Assembly (NCBI RefSeq): GCF_011065895.1
Contig: NZ_JAALCR010000017.1
Span: 1-64,000, forward strand
Direction: 5' to 3'
DNA length: 64,000 nucleotides
Source of the DNA: Paludisphaera rhizosphaerae
GTDB taxonomy: Bacteria > Planctomycetota > Planctomycetia > Isosphaerales > Isosphaeraceae
The translations under genes and the position numbers were made by a program. The first letter of the stretch is position 1. Each line of letters opens with the position of its first letter. The notes beneath the pieces are model-generated. The model did no database searches, was not told the DNA's origin, and saw only the letters and a program-made list of their open reading frames with translations. Positions 8,838 to 16,640 of this stretch are shown here, piece after piece.

Positions 8838-10163
8838 TCAGTCGATCGGCTTGATGTAGACGTCGCGGAACTCGACGGGGTCGTTGTGGCCGGCGAAGCC
8901 GAAGAAGCCCTTCGTGCGGTCCTTGCCGGGGTGGGGGGAGTTGGCCATGAACTCCTTGACGGTGCTCAGGTCGGCGTCGAGGATCGGCGTGCCGTTCAGC
9001 TCCACCTGGATCTTGGGGCCCTTTACGACGACCTTCTCATAGTTCCACTCGCCGACCGGGCGGAGGTACCCACGGTGGGCGGGGACCATGCCGTAGGCCG
9101 AGCCGTGGGCCTGACGCGGGTCGAGCTTGGCGTACTTCTCGTGGCCGTCGTCGAGGACCTGGAGTTCGGTCATCCCCTTGTAGGCGGCGTCGCCGTCGCC
9201 GGCGTAGCGGATGGCCAGGCCGTTGTTGCCTGCGGGGGGGAGGCGGAATTCGAGGAGGGCGGTGAAGTCGCCGTACTCCTTGTCGTAGTAGAGGTTCCCG
9301 CCGTGCTTGGGCTTGCAGCGGATGGCCCCGTCGGCCACCTCGTAGTTGTCAACGGCGCCCTTCCAGCCGTCCAGGTTCTTGCCGTTGAAGATCTGGGCGA
9401 AGCCGCCGGGGGTCAGGTCGCGCTTGGCGAGGTAGGCGTTGGCCTCTTCGACGGGGATCTCGCGGAGCTTGATGTTGCGGAAGCGGGTCTCGCTGCCGTG
9501 GGTCTGAAGCTGGATGGGGCCGACCTTGGCGAGCGGGATCTTACGATCCTTGTCCCAGTAGTTCTCCATGATCGCGTCTTCGACGACGAGCTTGCCGTTG
9601 AGCCAGACGTTCGTGCGAGCGCCGATCTGGAGGACCCGAAGCGTGTTCCACTCACCAATCGGGTTGTCGGCGAAGACCAGCGGATCCTTGCCCGGCTTGC
9701 CGGCCGTGTTGTTCCAGAGGCCGCCCGACCCCTTGTCGGAGCCCAGGCTGTGCTTGCCGGCTTCCGGGCGGAAGTCCCAGATCTGGATCTGGGGCGTGCC
9801 GCGAAGGTAGATGCCGCTGTCGCCCATCGGCCCGATCTTGAAGTCGACGAACAGCTCGACGTCGCCGTAGTCCTTGTCGGTCGACATGAAGACGCCGTGG
9901 CCGTCGTTGATGATTTCGCCGTCGGCCGCCTTCCAGTGCTGGGCGGCGTCGGCGGCGTCCTTGTCGAGCTTCGCCTTCTGCGCCTCGGGAGACATCGCCT
10001 TGAACTTGCGCGGGTCGATCGTGGACTCGCCGTGCCAGCCGGAGAGGTCCTTGCCGTTGAAGATCGCCTGAAGGCCGGGTTCCTCGGCGGCGGCGGGACG
10101 GCCGGTGAAGGCCGCCGCGAACGTCATCAGGGCGAGCGTCAGGTGGGGCTTCTTGGGGATCAC
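8838..10163 (-). CDS. Secreted double DUF1080 (3-keto-disaccharide hydrolase-like) protein
   Basis: 441 residues. The start is a GTG at 10163, preceded by AAGGAA at normal spacing and opening a signal peptide that ends at PAAAEEPG; the frame upstream is repeat DNA and not coding. Two DUF1080 modules follow in tandem, each opening with the same signature (IFNGKDLSGW near 34, IFNGKNLDGW near 255). The DUF1080 fold is a concanavalin-like jelly roll, and some members hydrolyse 3-keto-glucosides. The gene is last in a leftward sugar block but is separated from the rhamnosidase gene by a 306-base region with a palindromic repeat. Confidence 0.85.
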   Translation of the reverse strand: MIPKKPHLTLALMTFAAAFTGRPAAAEEPGLQAIFNGKDLSGWHGESTIDPRKFKAMSPEAQKAKLDKDAADAAQHWKAADGEIINDGHGVFMSTDKDYGDVELFVDFKIGPMGDSGIYLRGTPQIQIWDFRPEAGKHSLGSDKGSGGLWNNTAGKPGKDPLVFADNPIGEWNTLRVLQIGARTNVWLNGKLVVEDAIMENYWDKDRKIPLAKVGPIQLQTHGSETRFRNIKLREIPVEEANAYLAKRDLTPGGFAQIFNGKNLDGWKGAVDNYEVADGAIRCKPKHGGNLYYDKEYGDFTALLEFRLPPAGNNGLAIRYAGDGDAAYKGMTELQVLDDGHEKYAKLDPRQAHGSAYGMVPAHRGYLRPVGEWNYEKVVVKGPKIQVELNGTPILDADLSTVKEFMANSPHPGKDRTKGFFGFAGHNDPVEFRDVYIKPID

Positions 10164-10469
10164 GTGGGATTCCTTATTGGTGGCGGCGTCGGGAAGGGTG
10201 GAGGGACTTTGCGGGGAGGATTCAAGGGACGGAGGCGATGCTGCTTCGCCCCCTAGCAGGCCGCCGCCATCGTCCCTTCTCCCCTGGTGGGAGAAGGTGC
10301 CGCGCAGCGGCGGATGAGGGGGGACGCGACCGTCGGGGGACGTCGGGGTCCCCCTCATCCGGCTCATCAGGCCGCCTTCCCCCGCGAGGGGGGAAGGCTG
10401 TCATGGTCCAGGTCTCGGGCGACACTTATTCTGCCCGAGACGTCCGCCGCAGGCCAGCCCCTTCGCCGA
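10164..10469. other. Intergenic region with composite repeat
   Basis: This 306-base gap between the rhamnosidase and DUF1080 genes is mostly filled by the palindromic repeat at 10274-10397. The rest (10164-10273) holds the Shine-Dalgarno site of the DUF1080 gene and no visible gene. Confidence 0.6.
10274..10397. repeat. Composite palindromic intergenic repeat, locus 1
   Basis: The unit begins with a hairpin (CCCTTCTCCC ... GGGAGAAGG, 10274-10297) and ends with a second hairpin (CCTTCCCCC ... GGGGGAAGG, 10375-10397). Between them, GCGGATGAGGGGG on one side and TCCCCCTCATCCG on the other are inverted copies, so the whole unit can fold into a long stem with two terminal hairpins. Related units occur at 15089-15241, 36321-36494, 36542-36590, 38173-38349 and 48140-48274. 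Confidence 0.8.
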
Positions 10470-13400
10470 TCAAGGCGCGGCGAAGGTGAAGACGTAGCGG
10501 CCGGAGCCGATTTCGGCGACGGCCTGGCCGTTTTCGACGGCCGTCGACTTGACGCCCTGCGCCTGGGCCAGCGCCACGCCGCTCTCGGTGACGGCGGCGG
10601 GATCGGCGACGGGGAGGACGACCTTCGCCGTGGTGTTGGCCGGGACGGTGACATCGACGGTGACGGCCCCGGCGTTCCGCGCCCAGGCGACCGTGACGTC
10701 GCCCCGGATGCTCCGGTACTGGGTCGTCGCGAAGGTCAGCCGGTCGGTCAGCTTGGGGGCGATCAGGATCTTCTTGTAGGCGACCTCGGTCGGCTTGATG
10801 CCGCCGATGTTCTCAACCATCCAGCCGTAGACCGCGCCGAAGGAGTAGTGGGCGAACGAGTTCATCCCCGGGTCCTGGAAGCCCTTGTCCGGGGTCCAAC
10901 CGTCCCAGCGCTCCCAGATGCTGGTGGCGCCGTGCTTGATGGAGAAGCCCCACGAGGGGAACGTGTCGTTGAACAGCAGTCGGTAGGCCACGTCGGTCCG
11001 GCCGATCTTGGAGAGGACCAGCATCAGGTCCTTGGTGCCGATGAAGCCGGTGGAGAGGTGCCAGTTCTTGTCCTCGATCCGCTTCACCAGCAGCTCGGCC
11101 GCCTGCTTGGCCTTCTCGCCGTCGACGAGGTCGTTGGCGAGGGCCAGCACGTAGCAGGCCTGGGTGTCCCCCTTGATCTTGCCGTCGTCGGCCACGTACG
11201 CCTTGTTGAAGGAAACCTTGATCTGTTCATAAACGCCGGCGTACTTCCGAGCTTCCTCGGGCTTGCCGAGGACCTCGGCCGCCTGGGCCGTGAGTCGGGC
11301 GGCCAGGGCGAAATAGGCCGTGTAGATCACGTCCTTGGGTGTGTCGGCGCCGATGCTCAGCCAGTCGCCGAAGCAGTGGTACTTGGCCGGCGGCAGCAGG
11401 TCGGGCGTGCTGCGATGGATCAGGAAGTCGACGTACTTGACCATCGACGGGTACTGGCGTTCCAGCGTCCGCTTGTCGTTGTAGACCTGATAGACGGTCC
11501 ACGGGCAGACCACGCCGGCTTCCGCCCAGGCGGGGCCGCCGTCGTCGCCGGCGACCTTCACCGGAGCGACCATCGGGAACTGGCCGTCGGCGCGCTGGCC
11601 GTCGACCAGGTCGACGAGCCACTTGTCGAAGAACGACTCGACGTCGGTGTTCAGCGTGGCCGTCTTGATGTAGACCTGCGCGTCTCCCGTCCAGCCCAGG
11701 CGCTCGTCGCGCTGGGGGCAGTCGGTGGGGATGTCGATGAAGTTGGCGCGCTGGGTCCAGTAGATGTTGTTATGAAGCTGGTTCAGCATCGGGTCGGAGC
11801 ACTGGAACCGGCCCACGACGGGCGTGGCGCTGGAGATCGCCAGGCCGACAACCGACTCGGAGGTCGGCGGCGACTTCAGGCCGGAGACCTCCACGTACTG
11901 GTAGCCGTGGAAGGTGAACCGGGGGCTCCAGATTTCCTCCTCGCCGGTCCCCTTGCAGACGTAGGTGTCGACGCAGCGGGCCTCGCGGAGGTTGGTGACG
12001 TAGACGGTGCCGTCCGGGTTGAGCCGCTCGGCGAACCGCAGCGTGATCGTCTGGCCGGGTTCGCCGCGGAGGCGGATGCGGGGGATCCCGGCGAAGTTCT
12101 GGCCGTAGTCGATGACGTAGACGCCCGGCTTGACCTCGTTGTAGGTCTTCGCCCGCAGCTCGCGGAAGGCCGTCACGGCCGGGCCGGAGTGGGCCTCGAC
12201 CTTCGGGTCCATCTCGGCGCCGACGTCGACGGCCGCCCAGGTGGAGGCGTCGAAGCCGGCCTGGCTCCAGCCCGGCTTCTCCAGGCGGGCGTCATAGGTC
12301 TCGCCCATCAGGAAGTCGGCCTCGAGGGTGGGGCCGACGGAGGCCTTCCAGTCCGGGCCGGTGGCGACGACGGCCTGCGAGCCGTCGGCGTAGTCGACGA
12401 CGAGTTGGGTCTTGATCCGTGTCTTCTTGCCGTAGTGGTCGCGGTTCTTGCCGAAGCCGACGTAGCCGCTGTACCAGCCGTCGGCGACGACCGCCCCCAG
12501 GGCGTTGGAGCCGGGGCGGACCAGCGGGGTCACATCGTACGTCCGGTAGAGGACGCGCTTGGTGTAGTCGGTCCAGCCGGGATTGAAGAGGTCTTCAAAG
12601 GCGCGGGCGCCGTTGACGTAGACGTCGTGGATGCCCAGGGCCGTGGTGTAAAGAGTGGCCCGAGCGATGGGCTTCTCAACGGCGAAGTCGGTGCGGAGGT
12701 GGACCGGCTTGGGGAGGACCAGACGGGTGACGCTGAGCTTGCCCCAGGGGCCGTCGCCGTAGTTGGCGACCACCTCGGCGGCGGGGAGACCGGCAAGGTC
12801 GATCTCACGGTTGTGCCAGTTCGCGCCGGGGTCGGCGATGGTCTTCCACGAGCCGTCGGTGACCTTCTCGACGACCCGGCCGTCCTTCAGCTTCACGACC
12901 AGTCGGGCGAGCAGGCCGGCGGGGCTGGGAGCGCCGTTCTCAACCTCGACGCGGATCGAGTTCTGGCCCGGCTTCACCGCGCGGAGGGCGTCGACCTGAA
13001 GCGGGACCTTGTGGCTCGTGCCGGCCGCGATGAGCTGGCCGTTGACCGTGTAGCGGTGCGAGTCGTCGGCGACGGTCAGGAGCGTCGCCTCCTCAATGGG
13101 GGAGTCGGCGGGGATCTCCAGCTCGGTCACGAACAGGCGGTGGGCCTTGGGCTTGTCGTTCCCCTTGTCGTCGGCGTGCCAGATCCACTTGCCGGCGCCG
13201 AAGTCGGCCGGAACGGACGCGGCCGAGTCGTCGCGGGCCTTGTCGTAGCCGATCCACTGGGCCTTCCAGTCGCCGGGCTCGATCAGGCCGACCGTCCAGA
13301 ATGCTGGGGCGCTCCACGGCGAGGCGACGCCCGCACCGTCCCACAGGCGGACCTTCCACAGGCATCGCTGGCCGCTCTTGAGCGGGGCGCCGGCGTAGGC

Positions 13401-13718
13401 GACGCCCGTCGTCTCGTCGGAGGCGATCTTGCCCGAATCCCAGAGGTCTCCCTCGTCGGCGGCGAGCTTGGCCTCGGTCGTGGAGACGATGATCTGGTAG
13501 GCCGACTGGACCTCGCCCCGGCGCGAGGAGGCGACCATCCAGCTCAGCCGGGGGTTTCTGGAGTCGACGCCCAGCGGGTCGACCTTGGCCTCGACGCGGA
13601 GATAGGCCGGCGAGGCGCCCAGGACGTCGACCTGCGCGGGGACGTTCTGCGCCCTCGTCGACGACGCGCCGGCCGCCGCGGCCAGCAAGAATGCGTGAAC
13701 GAGCCTTCGCTTCAACAT
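10470..13718 (-). CDS. Alpha-L-rhamnosidase (GH78-like), secreted
   Basis: 1082 residues with a signal peptide (MLKRRLVHAFLLAAAAGASS). The family signature DCPQRDERLGWTGD lies near residue 662 and carries acidic catalytic residues; SIWERWDGW follows near 931. N-terminal Ig-like and jelly-roll domains (NPRLSWMVAS, DVYVNGARAFEDLFNPGWTDY) fit the bacterial rhamnosidase layout. It releases L-rhamnose from plant glycosides or pectic chains outside the cytoplasm. The ATG at 13718 is 41 bases after the rhaT stop, so the two are likely co-transcribed and the released sugar would be taken up by that symporter. Confidence 0.93.
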   Translation of the reverse strand: MLKRRLVHAFLLAAAAGASSTRAQNVPAQVDVLGASPAYLRVEAKVDPLGVDSRNPRLSWMVASSRRGEVQSAYQIIVSTTEAKLAADEGDLWDSGKIASDETTGVAYAGAPLKSGQRCLWKVRLWDGAGVASPWSAPAFWTVGLIEPGDWKAQWIGYDKARDDSAASVPADFGAGKWIWHADDKGNDKPKAHRLFVTELEIPADSPIEEATLLTVADDSHRYTVNGQLIAAGTSHKVPLQVDALRAVKPGQNSIRVEVENGAPSPAGLLARLVVKLKDGRVVEKVTDGSWKTIADPGANWHNREIDLAGLPAAEVVANYGDGPWGKLSVTRLVLPKPVHLRTDFAVEKPIARATLYTTALGIHDVYVNGARAFEDLFNPGWTDYTKRVLYRTYDVTPLVRPGSNALGAVVADGWYSGYVGFGKNRDHYGKKTRIKTQLVVDYADGSQAVVATGPDWKASVGPTLEADFLMGETYDARLEKPGWSQAGFDASTWAAVDVGAEMDPKVEAHSGPAVTAFRELRAKTYNEVKPGVYVIDYGQNFAGIPRIRLRGEPGQTITLRFAERLNPDGTVYVTNLREARCVDTYVCKGTGEEEIWSPRFTFHGYQYVEVSGLKSPPTSESVVGLAISSATPVVGRFQCSDPMLNQLHNNIYWTQRANFIDIPTDCPQRDERLGWTGDAQVYIKTATLNTDVESFFDKWLVDLVDGQRADGQFPMVAPVKVAGDDGGPAWAEAGVVCPWTVYQVYNDKRTLERQYPSMVKYVDFLIHRSTPDLLPPAKYHCFGDWLSIGADTPKDVIYTAYFALAARLTAQAAEVLGKPEEARKYAGVYEQIKVSFNKAYVADDGKIKGDTQACYVLALANDLVDGEKAKQAAELLVKRIEDKNWHLSTGFIGTKDLMLVLSKIGRTDVAYRLLFNDTFPSWGFSIKHGATSIWERWDGWTPDKGFQDPGMNSFAHYSFGAVYGWMVENIGGIKPTEVAYKKILIAPKLTDRLTFATTQYRSIRGDVTVAWARNAGAVTVDVTVPANTTAKVVLPVADPAAVTESGVALAQAQGVKSTAVENGQAVAEIGSGRYVFTFAAP

Positions 13719-13759
13719 GATTCGATTCCCTTTCCAAACGTCTGCGTGGACGAGTCGGC

Positions 13760-14980
13760 TCAGTGCTGGGCTTCGACCGGCGCGGTGGACTCGGCGGGGG
13801 CCGCGGCCGGGGCGAGCGAGTTGCCGTAGCCGATGATGACCGTGGAGGCGATCAGGACGGCCAGGGTCAGCCCGACGAGCCGCTTGGTCCGCGCGCTGGT
13901 CCCCGTCCATTCCTTGAGGAAGATGCCCCAGAGGGTGCTGAAGATCATGATGCTGGCCATGTGGAGGGTCCAGCTTGAGAAGCCGAACCGGCCCATCTGG
14001 CTCTCGCCCATCTGGTAGAAGAAGAACTGGAAGTACCAGGTCACCCCCGCCAGGGCGCTGAAGAAGTAGTTGGCCAGGAGCGGCACGCGGTCGCCGGAGC
14101 CGTTCGACCCTCCCAGTCCTTCGGCCTGACGAGCCGCCTCCTCGCCGGGGGCGTCGGTGGTGGTCTCCAGAACGTCCTCGCGGTCGGTGGGGAGCACGCC
14201 CGGCCGGGTGGTCGGGCTGAGGTACTGGTAGGCCGAGCCGTTCTTCCAGTGCAGGAAGGCGCACCAGAGGAAGTTGGTGGTGAACCCGCCGGCCAGGATG
14301 ACCACCAATGACGGCAATCCGCGCCAGAGTTCGGTGGTGCCGTGCTGCGCGGCCAGCTCCTTGATCGGCCCGCTGGCGTCCAGCCCGAAGGCGAAGCAGG
14401 CGCTCATCACGCCCGAGAAGGTGGCGACCAGGATCCCCTTCTTGAAGTCGAACTCCTGGATGGAGGCTCGCTTGGCCTCCTCGGACATCTCGCGCTCCTT
14501 CGACATCCCCGCGAGCCCGGCGACGGCGATCCCCGCCAGGCAGACGAGCACGCCGAAGAGGACCACCTGGCCTGACAATGTTGGCACGATCTTCGTCATC
14601 AGCTCGCCCTTGACGATGGGCGGGACCATCGTGCCGAAGGCGGCCGTATAGCCGAGCGCCACGGCCATCCCCAGCGACATCCCCAGGTAGCGCATGGTCA
14701 GGCCGAACGTAAGCCCCCCCAGCCCCCAGAGGACGCCGAACAGGTAGACGATGCCAAGCGTGCCGACCGGCGTCTCGCTGAGGATCGCCGGCAGGTCCTT
14801 GCTCAGCGCCAGGCCGAGCGCCCACGGGGCGATGATCCACGAGAAGACGCCGCCGACCAGCCAGTAGGTCTCCCACGACCATTTCCGGACGAACCGGTAT
14901 GGCACGTAGAAGCTGCCCGAGGCCAGCCCGCCCAGCCAGTGGAAGACGACGCCGAGGAACGGATTCGGTGTGGAGTTCAT
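13760..14980 (-). CDS. rhaT: L-rhamnose/H+ symporter
   Basis: 406 residues, hydrophobic, with about ten membrane helices. The start (GVVFHWLGGLASGSFYVPY, then KWSWETYWLVGG and SWIIAPW) closely follows the RhaT signature. RhaT imports L-rhamnose with protons across the inner membrane. Neighbours agree: rhaA lies upstream on the same strand and the rhamnosidase lies 41 bases downstream. A charged loop near residues 245-290 (DREDVLETT ... EEAARQAEG) is longer than I expect for the enterobacterial protein. A 289-base gap with a palindromic repeat separates it from rhaA. Confidence 0.93.
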   Translation of the reverse strand: MNSTPNPFLGVVFHWLGGLASGSFYVPYRFVRKWSWETYWLVGGVFSWIIAPWALGLALSKDLPAILSETPVGTLGIVYLFGVLWGLGGLTFGLTMRYLGMSLGMAVALGYTAAFGTMVPPIVKGELMTKIVPTLSGQVVLFGVLVCLAGIAVAGLAGMSKEREMSEEAKRASIQEFDFKKGILVATFSGVMSACFAFGLDASGPIKELAAQHGTTELWRGLPSLVVILAGGFTTNFLWCAFLHWKNGSAYQYLSPTTRPGVLPTDREDVLETTTDAPGEEAARQAEGLGGSNGSGDRVPLLANYFFSALAGVTWYFQFFFYQMGESQMGRFGFSSWTLHMASIMIFSTLWGIFLKEWTGTSARTKRLVGLTLAVLIASTVIIGYGNSLAPAAAPAESTAPVEAQH

Positions 14981-15088
14981 GGGAGGTCGAGGCTGTCTCT
15001 GCGGGGTGTCGGATGGGAGAGGCGTTTGACGAAAAGAAAACCCGGATGAGGGGCGTCGCGATTCGGATCAAGCGAGGGGTCGAAAACG

Positions 15089-15241
15089 GTCTTCCCCCCT
15101 CGCGGGGGAAGACAGACGCCGAAAGCGTCAGACGAGGGGGACGACCGGCGTCGCATACGCATCCGATCGGCCGACCTGAACGCGGAGCCAATCCCCCCTC
15201 ATCCGGCCCTTCGGGCCACCTTCCCCCGCGAGGGGGGAAGG
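15089..15241. repeat. Composite palindromic intergenic repeat, locus 2
   Basis: The terminal hairpins are GTCTTCCCCCC ... GGGGGAAGAC (15089-15113) and CCTTCCCCCGCG ... GGGGGGAAGG (15219-15241). Inner arms are GACGAGGGGGACG and CCCCCCTCATCCGG with a small GGCCCTTCGGGCC hairpin. The architecture matches locus 1. It lies between rhaA and rhaT and could affect mRNA processing within that transcript. Confidence 0.8.
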
Positions 15242-15269
15242 CCGTTACGGTCCGAATCGGAGGTCATGC

Positions 15270-16541
15270 TCAACCGCGCTTGCTCAAAACCTCGGCCTCA
15301 TACTTCTTGACCTGATCGAGCCAACCCCGGCCGATGGGGATGTTCTTGGACTGGAGGTAGTGGTCCCAGACGGCGCCGAAGGGGAGCGTCTTCGATTCTT
15401 CGAGCAGGGCCATGCGCGAGGTGTAGTCCCCCTCGGCCTCCAGCTTGCGAAGCTCGTCGATCGGCTCTAGCAGGGCGAGCAGGAGCGCCTTGATCATGGA
15501 ACGCGTGCCGACGACCCAGGCGGCCACGCGGTTGATGCTGGCGTCGAAGAAGTCCAGCCCGATGTGGACGCGGTCCAGGTAGCCGCCGCGAACGAGTTCC
15601 TGGGCGATCAGCTCGATGTCGTCGGTCAGCAAAACGACGTGGTCGCTGTCCCAGCGGACGCCTCGGCTGACGTGCATCAGGACGCGGTCGACGTACGCCA
15701 GGGCCTGCGAGAGCTTGTCGGCGACGACCTCGGTGGGGTGGAAGTGGCCGGAGTCGATCGTGTAGACCTTCTTCCGCGTGATCGCATAACCGAGATAGAA
15801 CTCGTGCATGCCGACCACGTACGTCTCCGAGCCGATGCCGAACAGCTTGCCCTCGACGGCGTCCAGGTTCAGCCGGGGGTCGATGGGCTTCTCGAACATC
15901 GCGTCGAGCGACTGCATGAGCCTCTCGCGCGGGCCTTTGCGGTCGACCGTCTGGTCCTTCATGCCGTCCGGGATCCAGACGTTGGTGACGCAGGTCGTCC
16001 CCAGCGCCTCGCCTATCGCCGCGCCGATCTTCCGGCAGGCGATGCCGTGGTCGATCCAGAACTGGCGGATCCCCTTGTCCGGGTGGGCGAGCGTCCAGCC
16101 GTCGGCCGCCTTGGGATGCGAGAAATAAGTGGGGTTGAAGTCCATCCCCATCTTCTTGGCCTTGGCCCAGTCGATCCAGTTCTTGAAGTGGGCCGGCTCC
16201 AGGGCGTCGCGGTCGACCTTCTTGCCGCCGGTCTCCGCGTAGCTGGCGTGCAGGTTCAGCCGGTGCGTGCCGGGGATCAGCGAGAGGGCCTCGTCCAGGT
16301 CCTTCCGCAACTCGTCGGCGGTGCGGGCCTTGCCCGGGTAGTTCCCCGTGACGGCCAGGCCGGCGCCCAGACCTTCGCCAGCGTTCTCGAACCCGCCGAC
16401 GTCGTCTCCCTGCCAGCAGTGCAGCGAGATCGGGATGGCGGAGAGTTTCTCCAGCGCCTTGTCCACGTCCACGCCGATCGCGGCGTAGCGCTCCTTCGCC
16501 AGGGCGAAAGCCTGGTCCACGTTCTTGTTGGGAGAGGGCAT
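15270..16541 (-). CDS. rhaA: L-rhamnose isomerase
   Basis: 423 residues, close to the usual length of about 420. The opening [15 protein letters not shown] is the RhaA signature; metal-binding blocks are seen as DSGHFHPTE near 264 and VRWDSDHVV near 294, matching the Mn-binding His/Asp positions of the E. coli enzyme. It is cytoplasmic and converts L-rhamnose to L-rhamnulose, the first step of catabolism. It is followed by rhaT and the rhamnosidase. No rhaB kinase or rhaD aldolase is in the window. The GH32 gene ends 99 bases upstream on the same strand. Confidence 0.95.
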   Translation of the reverse strand: MPSPNKNVDQAFALAKERYAAIGVDVDKALEKLSAIPISLHCWQGDDVGGFENAGEGLGAGLAVTGNYPGKARTADELRKDLDEALSLIPGTHRLNLHASYAETGGKKVDRDALEPAHFKNWIDWAKAKKMGMDFNPTYFSHPKAADGWTLAHPDKGIRQFWIDHGIACRKIGAAIGEALGTTCVTNVWIPDGMKDQTVDRKGPRERLMQSLDAMFEKPIDPRLNLDAVEGKLFGIGSETYVVGMHEFYLGYAITRKKVYTIDSGHFHPTEVVADKLSQALAYVDRVLMHVSRGVRWDSDHVVLLTDDIELIAQELVRGGYLDRVHIGLDFFDASINRVAAWVVGTRSMIKALLLALLEPIDELRKLEAEGDYTSRMALLEESKTLPFGAVWDHYLQSKNIPIGRGWLDQVKKYEAEVLSKRG

Positions 16542-16640
16542 GCTCGTCTTCCTTCCAGCAATATCGAGGGCGACGGATTCGCCCCGGGCCCCGATTTTCG
16601 CACGACCGCGGGGCCGCTTCCAGGGCCTGGCGAAGCCGCC

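Noticed and set aside
10287-13829. 1180-codon + strand frame over the rhamnosidase gene
   Set aside because: It is a shadow of the minus-strand gene, which has a signal peptide and clear GH78 motifs; the + product has no recognisable domain.
13719-15191. N-terminal extension of the rhamnosidase frame across rhaT
   Set aside because: The frame stays open, but a clear signal peptide starts at 13718 and rhaT occupies this region in another frame.
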